Below are positions 1 to 11,460 of a stretch of DNA of 64,000 nucleotides, one piece after another. The DNA is taken from the NCBI RefSeq assembly GCF_028476545.1, contig NW_026731790.1:425501-489500 (forward strand). Reading direction: 5' to 3'. The notes below the pieces were generated by a model, which did no database searches, was not told the DNA's origin, and saw only the letters and a program-made list of their open reading frames with translations. Positions within the stretch are counted from its first letter, which is position 1; each line of letters starts with the position of its first letter. The stretch is from Physella acuta. Taxonomy: Eukaryota; Mollusca; Gastropoda; Physidae. Position numbers and translations under genes: made by a program.

Positions 1-2
1 GT

Positions 3-281
3 TACAATGACTCTTTAATTACAGATAGCTGCCAATCTTCACCAAGCCGAGAATGCAGTAACACATCACATGAAAGTGAGGAAATATCATCTTCTGCAAG
101 TGATTCTTCTCCCAAAGTTGCTAGCATCGACTCCTCACAAAACCACGAGAGCTGTCACACTATAACCGGATATTATAAAATCTCCTCCACTCCTAAGAGT
201 TATATGATATCCCCATCTTCTGGAAGCAATTCTTCTACACAAGTTGAAAATATTGAGCACTCTTCCAACCGCGAAAGCTGA
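3..281 (+). CDS. Ser-rich C-terminal coding exon, running off the left edge
   Basis: One frame is open from the left edge to TGA at 279-281, giving 92 codons without a start, so this would be the 3' part of a larger gene. The peptide is rich in Ser, Asn and Glu with no hydrophobic segment. It looks internally repetitive: SSASDSSPKVASIDSSQNHES recurs in weaker form as SGSNSSTQVENIEHSSNRES, and the short theme after the stop (282-329, GRYRDSLVT) resembles YNDSLIT at the start. So 281 may be a stop that arose inside a repetitive tail. No domain is recognised. It could also be part of a repeat that is open by chance. AT-rich sequence without features follows to about 518. Confidence 0.35.
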   Translation, partial: YNDSLITDSCQSSPSRECSNTSHESEEISSSASDSSPKVASIDSSQNHESCHTITGYYKISSTPKSYMISPSSGSNSSTQVENIEHSSNRES

Positions 282-518
282 GGCCTCTCACCAATTCATG
301 GACGTTATAGAGACTCTCTAGTTACATGAAGAAAATTGTGAACAGTACTAAAAAGGATTTGTCGATCAATAATTCAAATGAAGGTAATTCGACATAAAGA
401 AATACACAAATAGTATTTATACCATAATAGTCTTAAATAGGCTACTTTTAGAGAGAAGTGTAACAACAATATTTGAAAATATATGTTTGTTTTTAATCTA
501 ATATATAAAGTTCAATTC

Positions 519-2215
519 TTTTGTTTTATTTGCAATTTAAAAAAAGTACATTAACATCAGCAAATTTAACATAGTTGGATTTATACATATACAAAAAATA
601 AACGATAGTTTTTAGGTCCATTTCTGACAGGTCTTTTTTTTTTGGAGGGGTACATGTGCAGGTGGGGGGTGGGGGTGGTCCATTACATTTACCTGCTAAC
701 TAAGATTTTTTTTTTTTTTTTGTGTGTTTGATAGATTTCCTTCCACACAGCTCACTCCATTCGAGCCATTTTCGGTTTCTTTACAAATAACAGCACATGA
801 CGAAACATGATCGCTTCTCGTAGTTCTTGGCCTTTGTTCTTGCGTGTATAACAATCTTGATTAGGTAGTGGTTGAATCTTAGTTAGATGCAGTTCGAGAG
901 TATCAATGAGTGATGTTCCGTTGATGAATGGGTGAGTTTGGTGTCGTGGCGTTGATGGTAGAATTGAATCGATGAGGTATGATGCATTGGTGAAAGGGCG
1001 AGTCTCGTGTATTGTCGTTGATAGTACAGTTGTTCGATGGAGTGGAGCTTGGAGAGAATAGTTGAGTTGGGGTCCTTGTGTTGAGATATTGTTTAAAATG
1101 GGTTGCTTTGAATTATTGTTTATTGTGGTTTGAAGAAGAGTGACGGAACCTCCCACCTAAGATTTCATTAAGGTGGGTGTCGTCAGGCCGAGGAATAGAA
1201 ATTGAAAAAATAGCCACTCGTACATTTGAAGCCACCCAATACAAGTACTGGGTGTCTCATCTCGAGGGTATGGTGCATTTCGAGGGATGTGTGGGCGCAA
1301 CCCCACAGCGATCGTTGGCGAGATTTGCAATTGATTGCTTGATGAGTTGAGTAGTAGATTTGACATCCTCCCGACCCAGTGCTAGCGCTGATCTCCTTGC
1401 TCTTTCTTTCTCTAAGTTCAGTGATGCCGTCTTCGTCCCAACTTTCCAAACTTCTCTTGTCGTTTTGTCGTCGTTGTCTTTGAGCTGCCTTTTCAATTTC
1501 ATGTTCCCCCCAAGGCTGTATTACATTATACATCCCGTCTTTCTTTTGGATCCCGTCCATGAACCGAGCGTAAAGTTGGTTACACATGGTGGGATAGTGC
1601 CTATCTGGTTTACAGTTGGGGCACAACACCCTCCTTTCAGAGAGGTGGATTACTGCCACCTGTGCCGCCCCTTCAGCGTCTTTAAACCTTATAAAGTGTG
1701 GTATTTTTTCTGTGTTCATTTTGGGCTTAAATATGAATTTATAGTTGTTTCCTCGGTCCTCAGTCTTGATGTTTGGGATGGTCCCCTCTTCACATAGGCC
1801 CTGAAGGGCAGTTTTCAGTTCAGCCTTACTGATGTGAGGGGGAACGCATCTCAGAGTACCTTTAACACAGTTCTTTTTGTCGACGTGAGTGACGCTCACT
1901 CTAATTAGTCTCTGCGTCCTTTCATTGGCCAGTGTTTTTGGCTCGTAAAATTCGGTTAGCATAAGACTCTCATAAACTTTCCTTGAACTCAGCGTGGCAT
2001 ACCAGACATTTACCTCTCCATAATTATATACTCTTTTGAATTCGGTCTCCTGGCAGCATATTATTTTGGAAAATTGAGTTAGAAACTCGGCATTTGTAAT
2101 TGTGGTCAGCCATCGGCCTTGAAGGATTGTAATTTCTACCGTATTTGGTTCGTGGAAGAAGGCTTTGAATCCCGGTATGCATACGTCAAAGAATAAGCCA
2201 TCTTCATCCATTCTT
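519..2215 (-). mobile_element. L1/Tx1-clade LINE copy with ORF1 but no ORF2
   Basis: Read on the minus strand, an ORF1 (2211-1183) with a zinc knuckle is followed by further open pieces (to 752) and then a short 3' region. The 3' end (545-519) matches the tail of the larger LINE at 23.66 kb and a tail at 37.97 kb: on the plus strand all begin TTTTATTTGCAATT followed by AAGTACAT. No endonuclease or reverse transcriptase lies between ORF1 and the tail, so the copy is either internally deleted or a half-LINE comparable in plan to mammalian HAL1. A T-run at 704-720 lies inside the 3' region. Confidence 0.6.
1183..2211 (-). pseudogene. LINE ORF1 protein, related to but distinct from the 21 kb and 28 kb copies
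   Basis: The frame gives about 342 residues from an ATG at 2211. It carries a C-X2-C-X4-H-X4-C zinc knuckle (CPNC...H...C, about residue 195). Upstream of it the theme VDKK...G.LRCVPPHIS aligns with VDKNGQRGHLKWVPPTIT of the ORF1 copies at 21 and 28 kb. This supports an L1/Tx1-type nucleic-acid-binding ORF1. About 100 residues here precede the part that is shared, so the other two copies look N-terminally truncated. The last ~70 residues look out of frame: a second frame (1502-1257) carries the more natural basic continuation and a third open stretch lies at 1156-752. The copy is therefore broken. Confidence 0.6.
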
Positions 2216-2298
2216 TGTTTTTGTGTTTTGGCCCCACCAAGACCAAAATACTCTCAACAAGTTTCAATTGTTTTTATTTAGTATGAAAATTTACTTAC

Positions 2299-2431
2299 AA
2301 ATGAAGTCCACAGGCAGAATTAAAAACACGCAGACTAAATTAAGATAACAAGGGTATCTCGATTCAATCAAAATGAAGTCCACAGGCAGAAATAAAAACA
2401 CGCAGACTAAGGGTATCTCGATTCAATCACT
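2299..2431. repeat. Two-copy tandem duplication of about 60-70 bp
   Basis: Both copies start AATGAAGTCCACAGGCAG and end GGTATCTCGATTCAATCA. The first is longer by a short insert. The surrounding 2216-2886 is AT-rich with no gene signal. Confidence 0.8.
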
Positions 2432-2886
2432 GTCATTAAAATCCAAATTTTGAAAATAAGAAAATACAAAATTGTCACAAATAATACATTAAAAATGGAA
2501 ACAAACGGAGCACTATTTTCAAACACATGCTACGGCGGCCATTTAAAATTAATATATTAACATAACATCAATTTGTAAATAATGCCATATCTAATATATA
2601 AAGCTCAATTCTGTTACAAAGTTATATTTAGAGGAATCGGTAATAAGGCAGAAGCATTACTTAAATCTAAAAAAAAAAATTCTTATAAGAAATAATTTGT
2701 AACATATATATGAGTTTTAATTTAAGTTTTATATAAATAAATAAATAACCGATTGTAAGAAGTAAAATACACTAACAGTTTTCTTATTAACGTTGACATA
2801 TTTGTTTTGTTTGTTGTTTTTATAAATGTATAAATATATAAATGGAAATGTCATTTTTTAAGAAGAATATTTATAAATACTTTTCG

Positions 2887-2928
2887 GTTGTATCCCTTGG
2901 TTTTTTTTATCGCCATAAGGGAAGCAAC
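2887..2928 (+). other. Recurring hairpin motif, copy 1
   Basis: GTTGTATCCCTT is separated by an 18-nt loop from AAGGGAAGCAAC; 11 of 12 positions pair, counting a T-G wobble. This is the first of 18 copies in the window, all on this strand. The consensus is GTWGCATCCCTT, a 17-21 nt loop, then (A/T)GGGAAGTAAC, and the A-A mismatch next to the CCC/GGG block recurs. The fourth pair is G-C here where most copies have G-T. Confidence 0.55.
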
Positions 2929-3079
2929 AAACGCTGTCATGTTTTCGAAGAAAAAAAATACACAACAAACTTTCTTAATGACATTAAATTTTTTTTTTTT
3001 GCTTAGCACTTTTCTAAATGTGTAATTTTGTTGATGGCAATGTGCGTTATTTAAAGAAATAGTTTTTATGTTGGTTTAA

Positions 3080-3121
3080 GTTGTATTCCTGGGTTATATA
3101 GATTGTTATCAGGGAAGTAAC
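3080..3121 (+). other. Recurring hairpin motif, copy 2
   Basis: GTTGTATTCCTG pairs with CAGGGAAGTAAC. The innermost pair is G-C here and T-A in copy 1, a paired change. Copies 1 and 2 lie 190 bp apart in related AT-rich sequence. Confidence 0.55.
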
Positions 3122-3205
3122 ACACGCAATGTCAATTGTGTTAGGCACCTCTATTTTAGACACCACAAGTGCAATTACAAGATATTATATTTTCTGTAGG
3201 TGTAA

Positions 3206-3265
3206 ATGCTTAGAACAGCGGTCGGCGGCTCGCTAGCAGTATGCGGCTCTTTTGATGTCACACCA
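3206..3265. mobile_element. End fragment of a CAGGGGTCGGCAACC-type hAT element
   Basis: Contains CGGTCGGCGGCTCGCTAGC and ATGCGGCTCTTTTGATGTCA, which match the GAGCCGCATGCGGCTC end of the intact copies in inverted order. The other end is not found, so it is a remnant. The next 500 bp (to 3780) is T/G-rich with nothing else seen. Confidence 0.5.
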
Positions 3266-3781
3266 TTTTGGGGTGACACCAAGTCAAAAATATAGCAAAA
3301 TATTGGGACGAAAAATTGCTTTGTTTTGTGAAACATGTGTGTTTTTTATATGAATAAATATTATTTTAAATTTATGTATCTAATCCTAATAAAATACCAT
3401 AATATTTGTAGTGTGGTTTAGTTTGTCGACATGCTTACTTTTTGCTTTGGGTGGTAATGAGTATGTTGATGGACTTGTGGTTGAAATTTATTTCAATGCA
3501 ATTTGGGATGGTAGCATTTATTGTGTGTTCTTCTGTGTGTGTGTTGTCGATGTTGGTATATTTACGTTGTGTATTATGTAGCGTGTACAACCCGTGTGTC
3601 GAAGTTGTGGTATTGAACTGTTACGCCAAAATCTATCAGATGAGATATAGCACGTATCTGATGTTCATTATTTTAATAGTAGAGTTTTTTTTATGACTTT
3701 TGAGTTGTCTAATGGTACGGCCTTGAAGTCTCTGTTGTCCTTATGCCGTGATGTCGACTTGCATGACTAGTGTTGACGCTG

Positions 3782-4150
3782 TGGTTAAACAGAGATCGCG
3801 TGGGTCCATTGGTTTGTTTAAGCTCCATGTTGTGGTTAAATAGAGATCGTGTGGGTCCATTGGTTTTATTAAGCTCCTCTCTGTGGTTAAACAGAGATCG
3901 TGGTTAAACATATATCGTGTGGGTCCTTTGGTTTTATTAAGCTCCTCGCTGTGGTTAAACACAGATCGTGTGGAGCCATTGGTTTTATTAAGCTCCTTGC
4001 TGTGGTTAAACAGAGATCGTGTGAGTGCTTTGGTTTTATTAAGCTCCTGGCTGTGGTTAAACAGAGATCGTGTGGGTCCTTTGGTTTTATTAAGCTCCTG
4101 GCTGTGGTTAAACAGAGATCTTGTGGGTCCATTGGTTTTATTAAACTCCT
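3782..4150. repeat. 51-bp minisatellite, about 7 copies
   Basis: The unit contains GTGGTTAAACAGAGATCG, GTGTGGGTCCATTGGTTT and TATTAAGCTCCT. A period of 51 (17 codons) leaves frames open on both strands, which explains the overlapping open frames here. One unit is truncated near 3895. Confidence 0.9.
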
Positions 4151-4707
4151 CGAGCTGAGTCTCAAGTGGCTTCTCTCTACAATCTTCTCCAGGGGAAGTA
4201 TAAGTAAGCATAGCCTTACAAATGCTGGTGTTAATTAATGTTTTGCAGCTTTGCTGTTTACGAATCCATTTCAGAGTGAAAGGAACTCTAGATTGATCAA
4301 GGTGTCCCAGTGTCAGGTAAAAAAATAATATATTTTAGATTTGTTCAGTGTATTGAATTAAATACATTTGAATTAAGGCTTGGAAGGTTAAAAAAACAAA
4401 CACATTCCTATTCAAAATTAGACAGACACCATAATAATATGCTTTTTGTGGCATGCCTATTTAGTTGTTGCCGGTAACAGTTATTACACACAACTAAGAT
4501 AAACTCAAAAAAAAATTACTTATATAGACAAGCGGATCGTTCTATTTAATATTAAACTATCATGTGTTGTGTTTAATTGGCGTGTTTAAATTGTATAATT
4601 TTTTAAAGATGTTTCTATTAAGTTTAAACATTTGTGTAAACTTTGTAAAGTATGTATCTCTTGTATATATATTATGCAGTATTGTAGACATCTAATCGAC
4701 TCCTACC
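4150..4707. other. AT-rich spacer
   Basis: No coding, RNA or repeat signal seen apart from short A-runs. Its last 8 bases (4700-4707, CTCCTACC) are the left target duplication of the hAT element that follows. Confidence 0.6.
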
Positions 4708-5140
<433 letters not shown>

Positions 5141-5149
5141 CTCCTACCA

Positions 5150-8100
5150 TAACTAAAGCATGACATTCTAGTAACACTATCTAATTACAACTAACACTTG
5201 ACTTCTCCCTACACGCTCTCATAACCATCCCTAACACTATCTACATTCTAACTCTCTACATCTTTCCTCTAGCACTACCTATCTCTAACTCAACATTTCA
5301 GCTCTCTACATCTTTCTTCTAGCGCTATCTATCTCTAACTCAACATTTCAACTCTCTACATCTTTCCTCTAGCTCTATCTAACACAACATTTCAACTCTC
5401 TACATCTTTCATCTAGCGCTATCTATCTCTAACTCAACATTTCAACTCTCTACATCTTTCCTCTAGCTCTATCTAACTCAACATTTCAACTCTCTACATC
5501 TTTCCTCTAGCACTACCTATCTCTAACTGAACATTTCAACTTTCTACATCTTTCCTCTAGCACTACCTATCTCTAACTCAACATTTCAACTCTCTACATT
5601 ATTTCCCTAGCGCTACCTATCTGTAACTCAACATTTTAACTCTCTACATCTTTCCTCTAGCACTACCTATCTCTAACTCAACATTTCAACTTTCTACATC
5701 TTTCCTCTAGCGCCACCTATCTCTAACTCAACATTTCAACTCTCTACATCTTTCCTCTAGCACTACCTATCTCTAACTCAACATTTCAACTTTCTACATC
5801 TTTCCTCTAGCGCCACCTATCTCTAACTCAACATTTCAACTCTCTACATCTTTCCTCTAGCACTACCTATCTCTAACTCAACATTTCAACTCTCTACATC
5901 TTTCCTCTAGCACTACCTATCTCTAACTCAACATGTCAACTCTCTACATCTTTCTTCTAGCCCTACCTATCTCTAACTCAACATTTCAACTCTCTACATC
6001 TTTCCCCTAGCGCTACCTATCTCTAACTCAACATTTCAACTCTCTACATCTTTCCTCTAGCGCTACCTATCTCTAACTCAACATTTCAACTCTCTACATC
6101 TTTCCTCTAGCGCTACCTATCTCTAACTCAACATTTCAACTCTCTATATCCTTCCTCTAGCACTACCTATCTCTAATTCGACATTTCAACTCTCTACATC
6201 TTTCCTCTAGCGCTATCTATCTCTAACTCAACATTTCAACTCTCTACATCTTTCCTCTAGCACTACCTATCTCTAACTCAACATTTCAACTCTCTACATC
6301 TTTTCTCTAGCGCTACCTAACTCAACATTTCAACTCTCTACATCTTTCCTCTAGCACTACCTATCTCTAACTCAACATTTCAACTCTCTACATCTTTCCT
6401 CTAGCGCTATCTATCTCTAACTCAACATTTCAACTCTTTACATCTTTCCTCTAGCGCTACCTATCTCTAGCTCAACATTTCAACTCTCTACATCTTTCCT
6501 CTAGCGCTACCTATCTCTAACTCAACATTTCAACTCTTTACATCTTTCCTCTAGCGCTACCTATCTCTAGCTCAACATTTCAACTCTCTACATCTTTCCT
6601 CTAGCGCTACCTATCTCTAACTCAACATTTCAACTCTTTACATCTTTCCTCTAGCGCTACCTATCTCTAGCTCAACATTTCAACTCTCTACATCTTTCCT
6701 CTAGCGCTACCTATCTCTAACTCAACATTTCAACTCTTTACATCTTTCCTCTAGCGCTACCTATCTCTAGCTCAACATTACAACTCTCTACATCTTTCCT
6801 CTAGCGCTAACTCAACATATCAACTCTCTACATCTTTCCTCTAGCGCTAACTCAACATTTCAACTCTCTACATCTTTCCTCTAGCACTACCTATCTCTAA
6901 CTCAACATTTCAACTATCTACATCTTTCCTCTAGCGCTACCTATCTCTAACTCAACATTTCAACTCTCTACATCTTTCCTCTAGCACTACCTATCTCTAA
7001 CTCAACATTTCAACTCTCTACATCTTTCCTCTAGCACTACCTATCTCTAACTCAACATTTCAACTCTCTACATCTTTCCTCTAGCGCTACCTATCTCTAA
7101 CTCAACATTTCAACTCTCTACATCTTTCCTCTAGCGCTACCTATCTCTAACTCAACATTTCAACTCTCTACATCTTTCCTCTAGCACTACCTATCTCTAA
7201 CTCAACATTTCAACTATCTACATCTTTCCTCTAGCGCTACCTATCTCTAACTCAACATTTCAACTCTCTACATCTTTCCTCTAGCACTACCTATCTCTAA
7301 CTCAACATTTCAACTCTCTACATCTTTCCTCTAGCACTACCTATCTCTAACTCAACATTTCAACTCTCTACATCTTTCCTCTAGCGCTACCTATCTCTAA
7401 CTCAACATTTCAACTCTCTACATCTTTCCTCTAGCGCTACCTATCTCTAACTCAACATTTCAACTCTCTACATCTTTCCTCTAGCGCTACCTATCTCTAA
7501 CCCAACATTTCAACTCTCTACATCTTTCCTCTAGCGCTACCTATCTCTAACTCAACATTTCAACTCTCTACATCTTTCCTCTAGCGCTACCTATCTCTAA
7601 CTCAACATTTCAACTCTCTACATCTTTCCCCTAGCGCTACCTATCTCTAACTCAACATTTCAACTCTCTACATCTTTCCTCTAGCGCTACCTATCTCTAA
7701 CTCGACATATCAACTCTCTACATCTTTCCTCTAGCGCTACCTAACTCAACATTACAACTCTCTACATCTTTCCTCTAGCACTACCTAACTCAACATTTCA
7801 ACTCTCTACATCTTTCCTCTAGCACTACCTAACTCAACATTTCAACTCTCTACATCTTTCCTCTAGCACTACCTAACTCAACATTTCAACTCTCTACATC
7901 TTTCCTCTAGCGCTACCTAACTCAACATTTCAACTCTCTACATCTTTCCTCTAGCGCTACCTATCTCTAACTCAACATTTCAACTCTCTACATCTTTCCT
8001 CTAGCACTACCTATCTCTAACTCAACATTTCAACTCTCTACATCTTTCCTCTAGCCCTACCTATCTCTAACTCAACATTACAAGTCTCTACATCTTTCCT

Positions 8101-8215
8101 CTAGCACTACCTATCTCTAACTGCTGACCCACGCTTCAGATGTCATCTGACCGTCTCACGTGACCGGTCATCTCCTGTTATTCTATTGGTCTACCTGACT
8201 ACGCTGTGTATTTAC
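5150..8215 (-). mobile_element. LTR fossil, inverted, split by a satellite array
   Basis: The left flank (about 5150-5235) and right flank (about 8125-8215) of the satellite match, in inverse orientation, the LTR seen at 9499-9960. Shared words include CCTAACACT and CTACATTCT at the left and CACGTGACCGGTCA plus the TCTATTGG box at the right. This is an old, degraded LTR of the same family. Its middle appears to be replaced by about 2.9 kb of tandem repeat. Confidence 0.5.
5208..8122. repeat. 50-bp satellite array, about 57 units
   Basis: The unit carries CAACTCTCTACATCTTTCCT, CTAGCGCTACCTATCTCTAA and CTCAACATTT. Shorter units lacking CTATCTCTA cluster at 6780-6850 and 7740-7920. Higher-order structure is visible: 100-bp dimers alternate at 6431-6780, and a six-unit (300-bp) block beginning with the CAACTATCTA variant at 6911 repeats at 7211. 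Confidence 0.95.
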
Positions 8216-9280
8216 AAGAACATTTCTCTTAAACGCAAAATTACGACTGCAATTAAATTTACTAGCATTAACTTTTACTAAATGCAAGGAGTTACGTTAG
8301 ACGCCACACTATTCAGGTATATTCACCCCCTCCCCCCGTCACCCAACCCGTCTTGTTTAGATAACCACATGTGTTGCTGAGTTTCTACATGATTTTAACA
8401 TGTTACAAATGTTTGAATGTATAGAATAAGATAAATTATAAGAACTTGCCAGGAGCAGACTAATGTAGCATTGGTTAATTTGAAACACAACCTTTTTACT
8501 GATTAATTAGTTATAATACTTACTTGTTCTCATCTAAACAAACATAAAATAAAAAAAAATAAAAACAACCAGTGTAGGTTATCGTAAAACTTCAACAAAA
8601 ATGTGTCAAACAGACACGTTGGTTAATTGGAATTACATAGATTACAATATATTCCATTTGCTGTTACTTGCCATTTATTTTTAAAAAAAATGATATGACA
8701 TTATGCGAAGTTCTTACCCTTATCGTTTAAGATTTTCATAATGGGAAGTAACTACTATTATATGACGCTCGTGATTGATGAAAAAGTTTTTGATCTTTAG
8801 GATGACATTTAATAATAAACAAATAATAGAACGCCGATGAAATGTAAAGAAACCAAAGTCTGCTAAAAGAAATTAGCAATTTATTTAGAATTGTTTAACT
8901 TAACTCAGAACTACATCTAAATCATATTATTTTAAAAACGATTCTTTCACTGTGTTATGTAACGTGTGTAGCGTCTACACCGTTTAGGTAACCGTAAATT
9001 AGACGCATCTATGTAAAACTAATGGCTTCAATTGTGCTAGTTAATGTAGACACAAATGAACAATACAATATAATATTAATTTAATTTAATCTCCACAAAC
9101 ATATTAATCTTGCATTTAATAACGAATATGTGATTTTGCTTAAAATATTGTCTTTTGACAAGAAGTCAGATACAACATTTAATGCAACTGTTATTTAAAT
9201 GTAATTGTTATGTTCAACTGTACTGACACATGTCATTATCTACGTATTAGAAAAATGTTTTATAATAAAAGTACAGATTT
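8216..9280. other. AT-rich intergenic stretch
   Basis: Nothing recognisable apart from the hairpin at 8709-8753. Short poly-A runs and scattered ATTTAA words. Confidence 0.6.
8709..8753 (+). other. Recurring hairpin motif, copy 3 (diverged left arm)
   Basis: AGTTCTTACCC faces GGGAAGTAACT; the right arm is canonical. This is the weakest left arm in the left half of the window. Confidence 0.4.
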
Positions 9281-9498
9281 ATATTATGTTTAGTATTGCC
9301 ATGATACTCACGTAACTATATTTAGAAGTTAGGAAATAGCCGAGCTGAACCAAAGAAATACAACCAATCAAATAGCCCGACCTATTAAAAACGAAACGAC
9401 AGTGGTCACGTGTGACGGTCAGCTGACCAATCAAAGCGTTAGGGCAGTTGGTGGTTCGAACGTGTAGTAAACAGTTAGACATTATAGTGTTAGGGGAT

Positions 9499-9960
9499 TG
9501 TGATGACGCAAGATTACGTCAGACATGTTTAGCAGATATAGGTTAGCAGAAACAGACTATAGGCTAGTTGGTTGGGTAGAGAGGCCAATGGGCGCACAGG
9601 GCTGACCGGTCACGTGGGACGGTCAGCTGACCACTGAGGCGTGGGGCAGTAGAGCGATAGGCCAGGAGTTGTTAGGTAGCGTCAGAGACGGCCGAGAATG
9701 TAGATAGTTAGGAGATCATGATTAGCTAGCGAAGGTAGAAGGTTTTAGGTTGTAGAATGTAGAGAACAGTTAGTGTTAGGATTGGTCATGGGAGTGCGTA
9801 GTTAGTGGTATAATGAACAGTCAGATAGAAGTAGTACAGTGTAGATCAGTTAGGTAGAAACTTGATTATATACATGTGAATAAAGAACTTTGTTTTGGAA
9901 CTTAAACTGTGTGTTATTGGATTCATTCGTTCCGCCTTCTTAAAAATCCCCACCCTCACA
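9499..9960 (+). repeat. 5' LTR
   Basis: Contains a TATATACATG box near 9867 and AATAAA at about 9880. Just inside it the word CCCTCACAACTGGT occurs three times (9952, about 10004 and about 10044), so the LTR/leader junction is itself tandemly repeated. Confidence 0.85.
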
Positions 9961-10204
9961 ACTGGTACAACAAGAAGAAATTCAAACAAAGATCCTTTTT
10001 CGTACCCTCACAACTGGTGGTAACCATCATCAAAACAACTGTACCCTCACAACTGGTGGAGCAGCAGGGTAGAGGACAGGAGGACAGTATATCGGTTTAC
10101 TCATGACGGAGTACGACTGGTGTACAGCTTTCCTTAACTCATCACAACAGCGGGTTTCTTCAGCCGGAGCGAGTTTGGATTAACAACACAAGAAAACAGT
10201 CTAC

Positions 10205-10636
10205 ATGTCCAAAAAGATAAGTACCTTCCAATTTTTTTTTAAACGTTTGGGTTTAGACTCGTGCTGGATAGTTTGTGCCAGCGGTTTTTCTGCCTTACAC
10301 ATTCTATTGTTACGCACTGTTGCCTTAGTTATTTTGACTTTCCTCAACACACACACATACACATACACAACCATGGAGGCAGAGTTTCAATGCTATAAAC
10401 AGGGCATACCATTAGACAAGACAGGAGAAGAATTTGAAACATCTATAAAGAGCAGATTAGGAAACAAGATAGTCAAGATAGTAAGAAATGTCAAGAACAA
10501 AAGCAGAGTTAGCGTTAGAATTAGTGAAACTAAAGTACAGCAAATAGATAACACGCAACTGCCCAAGAACATCAACCCCATGACCAAGAATGTGACCCGG
10601 ACCACCCCCATAAATGATTTTGAACAACGGACATAA
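10205..10636 (+). other. Open frame of 143 codons inside the LTR element
   Basis: Starts ATG with a hydrophobic N-terminal stretch and then a Lys/Arg-rich region. No gag, protease or polymerase motif is seen. It may be a chance frame or a remnant of a leader protein. Confidence 0.2.
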
Positions 10637-10639
10637 TAG

Positions 10640-11460
10640 TGAAGTCAAGTCGAGTTTTTGTGTTGATCTAAGTAGCCGAGAAAATCGGCGTGAAGTCGAT
10701 ATAGTTGAAGTCGAAGTCAGTGTAGTCAATCTGAAGTCGATTGAGTTATTGAAGTCAGTGAAGTAAATAGAGTCAGAACTGAAGTCAAAGAAGTCATTTG
10801 AAGTCAGTCAAGTCAGTCAATAAGTTATTGAAGTCGTAGTTGAGGTCATAGTGATGTAGTTGAAGTCATGTTGCAGTCAAAGAAAAGTCTTTGAAGTTAT
10901 AAAGTCGTTGAGGTCATAGTGAAGAAGTGAAATCGTCGAAGTTATAGTGAAGTCTTTGAAATCAAAGGGATGTCGTTGAAATCTTTGAAGTCAAAGTTAA
11001 AGTCTTTGAAGTCGAAGTAAGATTAATCTAAGTCAGTCGTTGAAGTCTTTGAAGTCATATTGAAGTCGTTGAAGACAAAGTGAATTATTTGAAGTCATAT
11101 TGAAGTAGTTGAAGTCAAAGTGAAGTATTTGAAGTCATATTGAAGTTGTTGAAGTCAAGGAAAAGTCTTTGAAGTCAAAGTGATGACGTTTAAGTCGTCG
11201 AAGTCTAAGTCAGTCAGTGAAGTCTTTTAAGTTGAATTGAAGTGAAGTCGTCGAGGTCAAGTTAGTCTTCAAAGTGAAGTTAGTCGTCAAGTTGAAGTAA
11301 TTGAAGTCGTCAAAGTGGAATCAGTCGTTAAATTGAAGTCAGTCACGTTACTGAAGTCAAAGTGAAATAAGTGAAGTTAATGAAGTCAGTTAAAGTGAAA
11401 TAAGTCAAGTTACTGAAGTCAAAAGTGAAGTCAGTCATTAAGTCAAGCCAGCCAGTTTTT
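10640..11460. repeat. Degenerate GAAGTC-rich tandem region
   Basis: Dozens of variants of TTGAAGTCAAAGTGAAGTC with irregular spacing fill the middle of the LTR element. Nothing suggests that it is coding. Confidence 0.8.

Noticed and set aside
3442-3696. 84-codon hydrophobic frame resembling a membrane protein
   Set aside because: T/G-rich low-complexity DNA, no ATG start, no paralog keeping the frame.
5208-8122. CRISPR-like regular repeat
   Set aside because: Units are head to tail with no unique spacers, in animal-type DNA without cas genes.
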